Of a stretch of DNA of 64,000 nucleotides, positions 48,752-60,388 are shown in pieces. Made by a program: the position numbers and the translations under genes. This DNA is from Paramacrobiotus metropolitanus (Eukaryota; Tardigrada; Eutardigrada; Parachela; Macrobiotidae): assembly GCF_019649055.1 (NCBI RefSeq), contig NW_026570281.1:620001-684000 (forward strand), in the 5' to 3' direction. A model generated the notes under the pieces. That model saw only the letters and a program-made list of their open reading frames with translations. It did no database searches and was not told where the DNA came from. Each line of letters opens with the position of its first letter. Positions within the stretch are counted from its first letter, which is position 1.

Positions 48752-49918
48752 TCAGGGCAGAAAGGCGTAGAGCCGAACAGGTGCGCCACTGCCCTTTTCG
48801 ATCTTCAGCGGAGCCGCCAGGAGGAGGGCGCCACTGGCCGGCACCCGTTCCAGGTTGGCCACGTTCTCCAGACCGATCCGATTATGCGTCGACAGGATGA
48901 CATGAGTAGGGAAGTCCTTGGATTGGCCGTAGTCTGTCGAGGGCGTGTCCACTCCTGCCAAGCGCCACACACATTTTTGTAAGCAAATGAAAAGCACAAC
49001 TGCACAAGCAACAATGTACAGTATCAGTTTTACAATTTTTTTTCTTGGTCTAATTTTATCAGTTTCATTACGAACGTCAACAAATAAGTACAGTAATAAA
49101 ATAATGTCTACTTGAATGTGTACACAACTACACATGGCCGTGCATATTTTGAACATAGTGACAAGTTATACGAATAATGTGATCATATTATTCGGACTCC
49201 TCTGTACGTACCGATGCCTCGAATGTTGCGCTTCACCAAGAAGCGAGTTGCATCCGGATGAAAGCCAGGAAAATGCAGCGTGGATACATCGCTGTAGTTC
49301 TCACTGCCGAACACCTTGGCTTTCTGAGGGTAGCGCGCCGAATCCCAGTTGGAGTACATCAGTACGAACGCCCCATCCGGCACCGCGCCGTACTGCGCCT
49401 CCCATTGGCGGATGTCTTGCAGACTGACCTGGTAGTCGGGATTATCGCGCACCTGTGCCGAGACATTGACCACCACCGCCGGTCCAAACAGCTGGCTCAC
49501 TTCCAGCTGCGAAACGTCTTTCCTGTATGAGCGATTGGTTTTACCGCATGAGTATGTTTCTCGACCAGAACTACGATGCAAGACGTGTTATGCCTCACCC
49601 TTCTTTGGCAAAGTGCGCCGGCGCGTCCAGATGGGTGCCGCCGTGTTCGGCGGATCGGAACAGTTTGGAGCGATAGTAATACCCCTTCTCCTGCTGGTCC
49701 CACAGCGCTGTTAGGGAGAAAGTGGCATTGAGGGGCTCCAGATTGGGCCAGTAGATGGTGGCGTCGTTGTACGCGTAAGACAGATCCACGATCTTCGATG
49801 CGTCCAGTAATGCCTGCAGATTGCGGCCACTGGGAGCGGCCAGCACGGTTGACCACAAGGCCACGACACCGAGGAGATTTGTCACAAACATTGCAAGGAC
49901 ATCCATCATAATTTGCAT
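48752..49918 (-). CDS. Secreted cyclase / kynurenine-formamidase-family hydrolase
   Basis: Three exons in coding order: 49918-49599, 49522-49212, 48954-48752, giving 277 residues. The family (putative cyclase, which includes bacterial KynB and isatin hydrolase) hydrolyses amide or lactam bonds using a divalent metal. The signature HGGTHLDAPAHF is intact at residues 92-103 and supplies metal ligands. Further family blocks are LFGPAVVVNVS, GAFVLMYSNWD, FPGFHPDATRFLV, IGVDTPSTDYG and the C-terminal ASGALLLAAPLK. The N-terminus (MFVTNLLGVVALWSTVLAA) is a signal peptide, so the enzyme should be secreted or luminal. ATG 49918 was chosen because the frame upstream has only a TTG. The substrate cannot be told from sequence. 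A TATA-like TATAAGA lies at 50014-50020 on the same strand. Confidence 0.87.
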
Positions 49919-50013
49919 GTTACTATCCAAGCGAACAAGTTCGAAACAACCAGTATTGTGGTTTGTGATCAATCTTCACAGTTCTTCGCCGGCAGTTCAA
50001 CAACAGACTTAAA

Positions 50014-50020
50014 TCTTATA
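50014..50020 (-). promoter_or_regulatory. Possible TATA box of cyclase gene
   Basis: TATAAGA on the minus strand, 96 bases upstream of the start codon at 49918, leaving room for a short leader of about 65 bases. Confidence 0.4.
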
Positions 50021-51063
50021 ATAAAGTACTCTGTCGTAAAATGAACGAAGACGACAACACGGGAACTTCCCACTGGGAGTTGAGACAGCGCAAACGATTC
50101 TGAAACGAACGCAGTGTTCAGAGGGGAGAAAAACTTGTGTTGATCGGAATTTTATGATCTGGTTAGGCTAGTGTCATTATACCGCTGATGACAGCTTGTT
50201 TTTCTGGGTTTTCGACGAAGTCGGATTCTGTGACGCAGCTGTATTGTACATATTCATGCAAGACAGTTTAAAAGCGTCCATGCAGTTTACGTACAACAGT
50301 ACATACTCTGAATCACTCATGCGGCCGATGTCCAAGAAGCGGCTTGTATTTATTACAAACTGCACGTTACAGGAAATTGAGTGAAGTGCGTTATACTTTG
50401 TAGCTCCTACTTATAGGAACTCGTAAGATGCGAAATAATAACTGCAGTTTTTTATTTGCATATTTATTGCCTAAAAACAACGATGCGGCTAGTTTTCTCC
50501 AACGCAAACTTAGCGCATTTTCATAAGTAAATAAATAATGTGATAATCGTACTTAGTAGAGTGAATCACCGTCGATATGCGGGAATACAACTGATTTGTT
50601 CGTGCAATGCGGAAAGGGCTGTATAATTACGTATCACAAATATTCCTCGTTGTTTGATTTAACGATACTTATACAGTGAGTACTGGACACGTTTGTCGCA
50701 GCAAGGATTTCAAAAATAATTGTTAAGGAGACTGGCAATTTTGTGTTGCACAATGGCTTCCATCAGTTGAACGAGTCAAACGAGTGCGTAGAGATTATCG
50801 GGAGTGTTGACTGTCGGTGTCGGGTAGATGATCGTTGCCGATCCATTGCTAAAACCTGCAATTACCAACCACAGCGGCTTACCATCACCGTTACACACAA
50901 AAAACCGACAATGACCGTTTGAATCCTTAAAAATAATGAGAAAACAAGAAACTGTCGGCTGGAAAATGGTTTATATACAGTGCAACTATAAATGGTAAAC
51001 AGGCAGGCATTAATATCGATATGAATAACCATTTTCTGTTCCTTGTAATTGTTAATTACATAT
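50021..51063. other. Intergenic
   Basis: AT-rich, with no supported gene. Short open frames overlap on both strands near 50180-50380. Confidence 0.5.
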
Positions 51064-52501
51064 TTATATAACACTACCGTACATAATCATACTTCCTGCA
51101 GATTGCTGGGGATTGGTAGGGTAATGTTGCAGCACTGCCACACATATACCGTACATCCGTTTAAAATTTTCGTAAGTTTTCATGAAAGAAAATGCATAAT
51201 TATAGAAGAGAATATCATGCCGTAATTACCAACAATTTTGACACGAAATCAGATTTCAATAGCTTAAAAACTTAACAAACCTCAACTAATTAAGTACTGT
51301 ATGCACCGGCTTCTACCAGTAGAACATATGTATGGGAACTATCGTTGCCAAACTGCCCAAACATAAACTGCTAATGTGGTGTTATTATATTAGTGCAATT
51401 AGTAGCCACTTACGACAGACATAATCCGGACAACAGCGCTGGGGGTTCTTCAGTTTCCAGCATTCCGACACGTTTTCCACATCCTCGGTGGGGTCGGGTG
51501 CGGCGCAGGCGATCTGGGCACAGACGATCTTCTGGCCGACACACACGCAGTACGGCTGGCAAGGGTCAAGACTCTCCACCGCTTGACCCACCTCACACTG
51601 TTGCCGGCCCTCCTCAGTTCCTAAGAAGGAAAAGCAGCATTATAAAAAACATCGTGCAAACCAGTTGCAAGCTACTTACTCCAATACTGTGGTGCACCGA
51701 ATTATATTACGAGTACTTGCAAAACAGCCGCAAAATCGATAACAAATTGCGATTAAACAAATTTCTGGTCATGTGATATTTTATTATTGGGAATCCTGTA
51801 CGTATGCACTAAAATTGTACGTATCCTGCATATTGATTCACTTCTCAATTGTTTTACATATGTATTTCCAACCATTTTAGTTGTTTATTCAATGTAATAT
51901 TTATCACCAAAAGTCATAGCAGGCACATAGGGAGGAAAACTGTGTAATGGTGAATATTGATTAGCATTGGTGTAACCAATACTCTCACAACTATTTTGGC
52001 TACAAACATACGATTATGGCCAATAGCCAAGACTGTCCAATACCGGCCAAATATTTAGAATTTCCGAAAAACAAAAATATCGAAGCGACTATTTTGCTGC
52101 AAATTTACGACAAATCAGACTATTAGCCACCAGCCGTAATGCTGCGTATCGCTGCGACTACGGCAAAGCACTGCAACTTATTAGCAATAATGAAAGGTCA
52201 CCAAATGTACAGAATCTGTATGTATTAAATTTCAGAATCTGTATGTATTAAATTTCAGAATCTGTATGTATTAAATTTCAGTTTCCCGTCCTACGAATGT
52301 AAAACAAGGTACTTAATTGTCCAAAAAAAGATATTCGATTGCGGACCAAGGCAAAGTTTCAGAAACTGTACGTAATAAAGTCAGTAATCAATTACCGTCC
52401 GATCTTCGTGACCATTGCAGCACATCGAAGGGAAATCCTTGCACCGTTCCGTAAATTCCCAGCACAAACATCCACGCACAGCATAATCCCATTGTCTCCA
52501 T
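51064..52501 (-). CDS. Secreted single von Willebrand C-domain protein, second copy
   Basis: Three exons in coding order: 52501-52396, 51620-51414, 51134-51064, both introns phase 1, giving 127 residues. Exon 1 encodes a signal peptide (GLCCAWMFVLGIYGTVQG). Exon 2 holds a ten-cysteine VWC domain (DPCQPYCVC centre, RCCPDYVC end). Exon 3 is a short cysteine-free tail and is the least certain part; its acceptor (GGCAG at 51135) keeps the frame. The plan (signal exon, VWC exon, tail exon, both introns phase 1) is the same as in the gene at 27775-29041, so the two are probably paralogues or members of one family. The ligand is unknown; a role in extracellular signalling is inferred from the domain only. 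Confidence 0.72.
52211..52279. repeat. 23-bp tandem repeat, three perfect copies
   Basis: The unit begins AGAATCTGTATGTATTAAAT and is 23 bases long. Three identical copies lie at 52211-52233, 52234-52256 and 52257-52279, inside intron 1 of the second VWC gene. Confidence 0.9.
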
Positions 52502-52601
52502 ACTACAGCGATAATCTTCACCCAATACTTTCACACGCTAGTAATCCGAGGTTGACCGTAAAAACAGGAGTAATGCGCGCTTTCTCTGCTCACTTCGCTG
52601 C

Positions 52602-52608
52602 TTATATA
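52602..52608 (-). promoter_or_regulatory. TATA box of second VWC gene
   Basis: TATATAA followed by GCAGCG on the minus strand, about 100 bases upstream of ATG 52501. This predicts a start site near 52575 and a leader of about 75 bases. Confidence 0.6.
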
Positions 52609-53027
52609 CTAATCGGCGCCTTTTGAAAGCAACCCATTATCCGTAACTCGGAGTAATCTTATTTTAGCCTCAACTTGCCTCGCAGCGCCGGTAGTTTACG
52701 GACAAGAAAACGCAACCTTGCCGTTGTCAGCAGTCCCCGTGAGACCGGCGTATTCCGCTCCCGAAGCGCGAAAGGAACAATGCATATGTGCGCAGTAAGG
52801 ATGCCGGGTATAAAAAGCCGAGTTTAACGGCATATGTGCAGTACATGGATCACGTTACCCGCGCTCACACGGTCATATAAACCAAATTACGTTTAATTCA
52901 CCTAAGTGCGCCAACAATTCCTCGATTCAACCAAGCAAAAACCGCCAATCTCACCGGAGAAGTGAAGAAAGGAATCCACTAATTAAATATAAAAAATCAA
53001 TAATGCCTTTAACCGAACAAATTCAAT
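52609..53027. other. Intergenic
   Basis: Between the promoter of the second VWC gene and the stop of serine racemase. It is moderately GC-rich near 52680-52800. No gene seen. Confidence 0.5.
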
Positions 53028-56000
53028 TCACGCCCATAACAGCGTGTCCACCGTGCAATTACCGCCGCTCAACACTACGGCCACCTTATGACCCGGCACA
53101 CTGCGAAAGCTCTCCGACAGCACAACGGCCACACCGGCCGCCGCGCTGACCTCAATGACCAGCTTCAGATTCTGCCAGGCCCACTTCATGCCGGCCACCA
53201 TCTCGGCGTCTGTCACAGTGAAAACAGTGTGGGCCGTGTACTGGCACATCAACGGGAAGGTAATGTCGCCCGGCTGCTGCATGCGAATGCCTTCTGCCAG
53301 AGTGGGCAGGAACTGTGGGGGATTGGGCCACAGGCGTTGTCCGGAAGATAGGCAGCGCTGCAGGTCCTTGCCCACGGGTTCTACTGGACACACTGTGAAA
53401 AAAGAAATTCCTCTTATACTTCAGCGCTCCAGTTACAATGCCTTCATTTTTACCACTTTCAAATTACATACATTGATTCTAGGGCTTATTTTCCAAATTA
53501 ACCCACAAACAAGATGCAACTGTTTTTCATTATTCAGTTTCATAAAAATTATCCGTGGGCGCTTGGTTTCGTTTCACCTTATTGTTAGTTTACAGTCCAC
53601 TCTTCCGAGCGATTAAAAGCGTTGCCATATTATTGAGGGTTTTCTCATTACTACTAATTATTGCGGGAAGCCCAGTTCTTATAAAAAGACGTAGCTATTT
53701 AGCATTTTGTGATTTTTACTGTACCCTGCGTGGTAGGATGCATTTTTGCGAAAGCAATGGATACACCGGACGTCATGCCACCACCGGAAATGGGCATTAT
53801 CACCATATCCACATCCGGCACCTGCTCCAGCAGCTCCAACCCGATCTGTCCTTTAAATAACGCAAATGTTGACGAGAATATATACCGCCACGAAAGCTAA
53901 ATAACTCCACGGAAACAATGAAAACATAAATAGCTGCCTCACTGATATGGGAGAAACATCTAACAAGATGGATTACGTGACGCACTATGAAAATGTGATT
54001 CCACAATTTTATGCTGTTAATTATACGATCATATATCATTTGCACATATGTTATTATTTGATCATGTATCCACGGAATTATCGTACAGATATGAATAAGA
54101 AATGTTACTCTCGTATTAGCTTTTAGAATTCAACTGAATTTCAGCATGACTCGAACAGAGGCTTAGTTCTAAACTTCAGTACATGCATTTCGGAAGTACC
54201 GGTACATCCATTGTTAGCATGTTCGTTCACAGTTCTAACGATAGGTTCGTTCGAGATACCAGTACAATACATCATTTTAGCAATCTTCATCCAGTTTTTT
54301 TACGTAGTGCACCGAGGTCACTCCTATTTCACAAGTTCCCCAGAAAAGGATTCTATCTGCTTTTTCAAAGGAGCCCCTTTTGAAAATACGTTTATGAAAA
54401 ATGAGTGGACTCTATTTGCGGGGAATACTAATTGATAGAAAACGAATACGAGTATAGTATATCGATATTATACTAACAAAGATACTAAGTAATGAAATTA
54501 ATTCAGAACAGCAATCCCCGAAATTTCAGGTGCGTGGTTGCGTTATCTTCTGGAAAGTTACCTCCAGTGGAAAAGCCTCTGATAGGACAACTAAATAAAC
54601 ATCTCAGTAGCCGTTGCAATGAGCCGATAGAGATACAGTAGATAATGCTCCAATTAAATGTCTAATCGGGCCTAACCTGACCAGTTAAGTCGCACATCAG
54701 CGAAACACGAGATATTCACACCATGAAAATACTACCGTAATAACCTCTATGTACCAAAACAGCGGCAGTGAAAACGCATAATCGTTTACGCACCGTTCCC
54801 TGGCCGGCGATAACCAACAGATCGTCGTAGGGCGGCACTTCCACTTTGTTCTCCTCCTTGGCAATGCGAGCGCAGGTTTCTTTCCTGGGGAACACAATGA
54901 ACCAAATGATTGAACCAAATGATTTAGAAAAAACTACTAGCACACTGAGTAATAACGAGCTCTTATTATATGGCACGGGAAATAACACGTAAGTGAATAC
55001 TCTACCTGGCCGTCGGTGTGGGAGGACAGACCACGCACTCAGCGCCGTACTTCTTAATCAGCCCGATCTTAGCGGACGGTGTTCCTTCCGGCACCACCAC
55101 CGTGCAGGCGATCCCACATCGTTTCGCCGCCCTGTAGCAATATAGGAACTCATGATCCAAGCAATCCCGTCGCAGTCTGGTTCACCAAAGATAGACTTAA
55201 GAAAATAACTGGCATATGGCATAATTTCTGAACGGATTTGCAATTTATTTAAAAACAACAAAATATCGATCGAAATGTCGAGAAATACTGGACACTGGAC
55301 AGAGTCACAGACCAGTCATTAGTCACTCATTACCCTGTTACTCAATAAAATGCTCATTACGGCAAGAGTAAACAGTTTCAAACTTGCAGTGTACTGTACT
55401 GCCAGTGTTATTATTAGAATATTATTCCTAAAACATCTCAATAATTAAATTTTTAAACTGATACTTTTATTCATAATCATTCACGTATGTATGACGTATC
55501 CAACGAGGCCGAAGAATAATACTTACATACTGCGTGATATTTCTTATAAAGGCGAAAGACAACAGCCGAGTCAGACGTACCATGCCAGAGCTTGTCCGTG
55601 ATTTCCACTGCTGTGGGTAACCTATCCAATGTTTAGAAACAAAATTAATACCTGGCCGTTTACGATCATAACGAATAAAAAAAATTCAATTCCGTAGTCG
55701 TACGTTAATGGACACTACTGTAAGTAATCATTATTCATTAGTAATGCCTTCGATCCAACTTACAACTCCGCTCAATTTCGGATCTTTTTCCAGATGAGCC
55801 AGGATCTACACGCGTCAAACAAATCCACAATGATCAACAACCAAAACACGCAAATTACAGCATGTTCTGCTTACAGCATTTAATGCTCCTCGAGCCTTAA
55901 ATGCTCCTAAAATAGCGACACAAAACTTGTAAGAGAGGTGGGAAATCGCAACGAGCTGCCAGACTTATGACAAAAACAGAAGGCAAAATCCAGCAATCAC

Positions 56001-56194
56001 GGTGCAATGGTTGCGTGCGTACCCGTTTTCTGCAGGTTCTCGCACTTGAAGTATATTTGCTTTCCGGAAATGGCATCGGCATCTTCATTCGTAATCACCG
56101 GTGTCTTATTTGGAAAATGCGGACGGATACGCTTCTCGGCGCGGAGCACTTCGTTGAACAAATCATCCAGACTCAGGTTTTCGGACGAACCCAT
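53028..56194 (-). CDS. SRR: Serine racemase / threonine-dehydratase-type PLP enzyme
   Basis: Eight exons in coding order: 56194-56023, 55906-55875, 55805-55764, 55623-55583, 55131-55006, 54884-54794, 53845-53725, 53392-53028, joining in frame to 329 residues (human SRR 340). Several exons are only 32-42 bases. The enzyme is a fold-type II PLP enzyme that interconverts L- and D-serine and eliminates water from serine. The PLP lysine is Lys61 in GAFKARGALNA. The substrate loop THSSGNHGQALAW follows. SAKIGLIKKYGA, PYDDLLVIAGQGT and the phosphate-binding SGGGM loop (about 188-192) match the family. VLSGGNCTVDTLLW ends the protein. Whether it mainly racemises serine or deaminates threonine/serine cannot be settled from sequence. 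It is divergent from HAGH. Confidence 0.92.
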
Positions 56195-56705
56195 TTTTAG
56201 AATTTCTAGAAATGCAGCGGCCAACAGCGAACTACACAAACACATAAACACGGACACCGATCTGCAGAAAGAAAAACAATTTGAATTACCTCTCGAAAGT
56301 CGAAAGTCAAATAACTTTTTTAAATTTCGCAAGCACAACTTGCAACAGCAAAGCATGTACGGAGCATATTCAGAAAATTAAGGCCCTCTAATTTATACCC
56401 CGGCATGTGTATGGGTAAGAAAACTAGCAAAAGTGAAAAGTGCAAACCAAAAAGTTCAAAAACAGCTGATTTTCAACGTGGCCTCGTCTCGCTCCGAATC
56501 TTCGAGCAAGGCGTAACATCTCGAGCAGTTTCTTCAGCCTTGACACCAACCAATAATATCAACTCACACTACTAACTCTCTCAACTAAGTCCCGTGCACC
56601 ACTACCACTACAATCAGCGTCCTCAGTTTAATACACAGTCTGGATTTCCCCCAAACTTTATCCCGCAGCGTTTGTTGTGGATTTTGATTCGTTTAGTCAC
56701 TGAGC
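56195..56705. promoter_or_regulatory. Putative bidirectional promoter SRR/HAGH
   Basis: The 511 bases between divergent start codons contain a minus-strand TATAAAT at 56397-56391 that could serve SRR, leaving a leader of about 165 bases. No TATA box is evident for HAGH. Confidence 0.5.
56391..56397 (-). promoter_or_regulatory. TATA box of SRR
   Basis: TATAAAT preceded by GGGG on the minus strand, about 200 bases upstream of ATG 56194. Confidence 0.5.
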
Positions 56706-58447
56706 ATGCTATCCAGCGCATTATCCAAGATACCTGATTATTACAACGGCGCAGTATTCCTAACTAAAGTATTCTTCCGTTATAAAGTCTTCAGAATGGC
56801 CAGCACGCATTCCAAGCCAACCGTAGAGAAACACGGCGACTCCTTCACCGTCACAATTCTCCCGGCCCTGGAGGATAATTTCATGTACTCAATACCAGAC
56901 CTTGTATGAGCCCTTTGCTTTTGTATTATTTGCAGCGCATGGTATGTTTTTATTAGGTATCTGATCACCGATACCGCGACCAAGGAAGCAGCGTGAGTGT
57001 GCATGAGCTTTAACCAGCTTAAATCAGCTGCGCAAACGTGGTGTTACGATGTTTTTGCATGCGGAGCAGCGTGGTGGATCCCGCTGACGCCGACGGTGTG
57101 CGTCAAGCCGTGGAGCAGAATAAAGTGCAGCTTCGTACTGTCCTCACCACCCATCATCACTGGGACCATGCAGGTGGGAATAAGAAGATGGCGGAGCTGT
57201 TTCCTGACATCAAGATCGTGTCGGGGGATAAACGCGCGGAAGCGACCAACCATTTGGTGGAGGACGGCTCGGCTCTGCACGTATGTCGAAGGGAAATGTT
57301 CCTTGACTACTTTGTAATGATTTAACTGGTTGCAGATAGGGAACACCACGGTCAAATGTCTTTTCACTCCATGTCACACTTCCGGACATATTTGTAAGTT
57401 GCAGACATTTTCGTCGCTCACCCAACAGTGTTGATTGCACTTCCTTGTTTTGTGTTCGAGCAATACGTGCAAGTACTTAATTATTTAGACGGTGTGATTA
57501 AAAATTATATCTTTATTACAATTTTGGAAGCGGTATAGCCGCATAGGTATTCTCGTTTGAATAGCAAGTTTTTCCACAGTAATTTTGGGATTAATGTTTT
57601 TGTGTTTGTTATTTTATTAATCATTGAAATGGCTGTATCACAATGAAAGTTTTCCTTAATAAATCTACTTTTTCTTGTTGCTGGTGCTCAGTGAATGGTG
57701 CACTGAGTGTGACTTGTAACTTGTAAGTACAGACAGACTTGTAGTTAATTCCTTCTGTCTTACTCTTTTTCTTCTTCTTAATTTTACTTTAATTTTTGTA
57801 CTCTCTAGGCTACTATGTGACTCCATCGGGCAGCGGGGAACCGGCCGTTTTCACCGGCGACACACTTTTCCTGGCTGGTTGTGGAAAATTTTTTGAAGGT
57901 GCTCTCATATGTTTACCTGGCTTTGCATGAGATTTACTAGTGGGTGATAACGAACGGGATCTAAGAAATAATGCAGGACCTTACTGCAAAGCATAGACGT
58001 CGCTAATCATTCGTCTGACGCTGATCACAGGCACCGGCGACGAAATGTACGACAATTTAGTGCACAAACTGGGCCGTCTACCGGCGGAAACGGTACGTTA
58101 TACTTCGTGGATTTTTTTTCTAACTCCATGAAAGTATTCCGGTGATTACAGAAAGTCTACTGCGGTCATGAGTACAGCATCCAGAACCTGAAGTTCGCCG
58201 CTTCCGTTGATTCAAATAACACCCATGTCCAGGACAAGTTGGCTTACGCACAGGTAAGCAGATGCAGCGCTTCCTTAGCGGTGTATGCGCTGATGTAGAT
58301 GATAATTGTGTGTAGGAACGCCGCAATGAGGGCTTGCCGGTGCCGCCGTCGACCATTGCCGAGGAGAAGCAGTACAATCCTTTTATGCGCGTCAACGACG
58401 CCAAGGCCATGGCTGTTATGCGCGAACGCAAGAACAATTTCAAGTAA
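56706..58447 (+). CDS. HAGH: Hydroxyacylglutathione hydrolase (glyoxalase II)
   Basis: Eight exons: 56706-56884, 56957-56992, 57070-57280, 57336-57393, 57809-57898, 58031-58092, 58152-58253, 58316-58447, joining in frame to 289 residues. The enzyme hydrolyses S-D-lactoylglutathione to lactate and glutathione, the second step of methylglyoxal detoxification. The metallo-beta-lactamase motif [10 protein letters not shown] lies near residue 100. Further metal ligands sit in CHTSGHI, FTGDTLF and YCGHEY. The C-terminal [15 protein letters not shown] is the glutathione-binding end. Exon 1 ends at AT then GTACTC, which restores DNFMYLITD across the junction. Two in-frame ATGs, at 56706 and 56796 (Met31), would give a basic, hydrophobic N-terminal extension or a cytosolic form, as in other animals with dual-targeted HAGH. 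Confidence 0.95.
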
Positions 58448-59254
58448 AATTTCTGTAACTGACGTTTGCCATAACACGTTCCTTTTTATCATTTCTTTCG
58501 ATTGGGGGTTGGTGGGTAGATTTCATTTGGCATGTTTTTCGTTGTTTAATTTAATTGATTTTTTGGTCAGTTGATGGTAACCGGCTGGTTTCTCCTTTGC
58601 TTGATTTTTATTAATTTATGCAATTTGGCAGCATAGTAGTATGAGAGATTTTTGTTCTCACCATTGTTAGTTTAACTCCGCAGTTGTAGTTCTGCTTTTG
58701 TAGTACAGGGATTCTGTTATAAATGTTTGGCGCTGCTGGTTGGGTTATCTGGCGGCAATATCATACAGCAAATACTTTAGAATTTTACTTACCGTTTACT
58801 GTGATTTTTAGAATAATGTTATTCTGAAGTATTACTTAATCATAACCCCTACTGGGAGTACCCTACGAGTACTCGTATTTGCACAGCAGATCAGACGATC
58901 ATTCTAGTTCTACTGTTGAGGTGCGACATAGCAACGTACGGTATCAGTTCTCTGCGAGTTCCATACATGGAAGTGATGTTAAAGTCCTGTACTGTAATGC
59001 CGTCGATTCAAGAAGCTCAATTAAAAAAATGAAAAATAATGTCTTGGGAAAATGCTTGTTGATGATCATTTCGTAGGCCATTACCAATATACTTGTATAC
59101 ATTACATAGATTATCCAAGCATGCAGCCATTAAATACATAATCTGCGACAGCCCGTGTGCAGATAAGGGGATCTCTCCCGTGTAAAATCCGAATGTAACC
59201 CTGCTGGAGTAGGGACGAAGCGTCATACCGCCCGCAGTCCGTTATGCCTGATTG
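58448..59254. other. Intergenic
   Basis: AT-rich, T-rich at first (HAGH 3' untranslated region), with no supported gene before the 5-phosphatase start. Confidence 0.55.
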
Positions 59255-60388
59255 ATGCCCGCTTTTGTGGGCGCGAACGGCCAAGCAGGACCTTCCCCAC
59301 AGTCATCCCGACTCAGCCATGACGACGCCTATTCCGCACTTCCTCTACAGGTATTTATTTTAACATGGAATACCAACAAGAACCTTGATCACCACGAGGA
59401 ACTCCAGGAAATCTTCACGGAATCCGGCGCCCCCCACGCTGACCTTATCGCCGTCGGCCTGCAGGAAGTCCCGCTTAACCACTCCCAGTTGATCAAATCC
59501 CTGCAGATCGTCGCCGGCCGGGGCCACATTCTCTACGCCGCAGAGTCTTTAGGTACTATTCTCCTAGTGATCCTCGTTAAACGCCATCTCCTGGCTTTCT
59601 GCAGCAGTGTTGTCCCGTCAGCCGTGCATCTACGTTCCTGCAATTGCATCCGCACCAAAGGATCACTGGCCATCTACCTGAAGGTTTTTGATTCGTCCTT
59701 TCTCTTCCTGACTGCCCACTTGGCGGCCGGACACTCGTGGAAGCGGCTGTTCAAGCGCACTCTGGAACTGCGGAAGATCCACGCTGGGACGACAATCCCG
59801 GGGGCGCCGCGCTGCACCCCGGGGCGGTGTCGGTTTGACAGTGTCGATTTTGTATTTTGGGCGGGGGATTTCAATTTCCGGCTGTCAGAGGAGCGCAAAT
59901 CCGTGGAGAAGATCGTGCAGAAAGTGATCCATGCCGAGCATGTCCGGCAGGATGAGATCCGCAATTTGATGGCCTGGGACCAGTTGTCGCGGTACAAGAT
60001 GGCGACAACACTGCGAGATTTTCACGAGGCCCCCATCGACTTTCTTCCGACGTACAAATACGATCCCCGTTCGCATGCGTACGATACGTCGCGCAAGCAG
60101 CGCATCCCGTCGTACACGGACCGCATCCTGAGCCGCAGCGGTCCCGGCGGGATGCTGGTGTGCCGGATGTACGGGTCGACGCGCAACGTGGTGACCTCCG
60201 ACCATAAGCCGGTGTTTGGACTGTTTGAGGCGCGGCTGGTGGTGCGGCGGGAGCAACTGCTGGAGGATATGCCGCTGGCCACCACCGCTTCCATGCTCGC
60301 GCGCTTGTACAAGCGGGAGCGCCGGAAAGCGGTCAGGAAACGACCGGTGCACGGGCACATTTCTGCCTGCGGATGCGGACTCATGTAA
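59255..60388 (+). CDS. Inositol polyphosphate 5-phosphatase, intronless, CaaX-like end
   Basis: A single uninterrupted frame of 377 residues starting at ATG 59255. These enzymes remove the 5-phosphate from phosphoinositides or inositol phosphates in a Mg-dependent DNase I-like fold. Family motifs in order: FILTWNTN, DLIAVGLQEVPL, FWAGDFNFRL (catalytic block), RIPSYTDRIL and TSDHKPVFGLF. The protein is essentially a bare catalytic domain with a short N-terminal tail. It ends in a basic stretch (RKAVRKRP) and the last four residues CGLM, which fits a CaaX prenylation box; INPP5E and INPP5A also end in CaaX boxes. The WF.GDFN block and size favour an INPP5E-like or SKIP-like enzyme, but the subfamily is not settled. 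It is the only intron-free gene in the window and is more GC-rich than its flanks, which might reflect retroposition. Confidence 0.88.
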   Translation: MPAFVGANGQAGPSPQSSRLSHDDAYSALPLQVFILTWNTNKNLDHHEELQEIFTESGAPHADLIAVGLQEVPLNHSQLIKSLQIVAGRGHILYAAESLGTILLVILVKRHLLAFCSSVVPSAVHLRSCNCIRTKGSLAIYLKVFDSSFLFLTAHLAAGHSWKRLFKRTLELRKIHAGTTIPGAPRCTPGRCRFDSVDFVFWAGDFNFRLSEERKSVEKIVQKVIHAEHVRQDEIRNLMAWDQLSRYKMATTLRDFHEAPIDFLPTYKYDPRSHAYDTSRKQRIPSYTDRILSRSGPGGMLVCRMYGSTRNVVTSDHKPVFGLFEARLVVRREQLLEDMPLATTASMLARLYKRERRKAVRKRPVHGHISACGCGLM

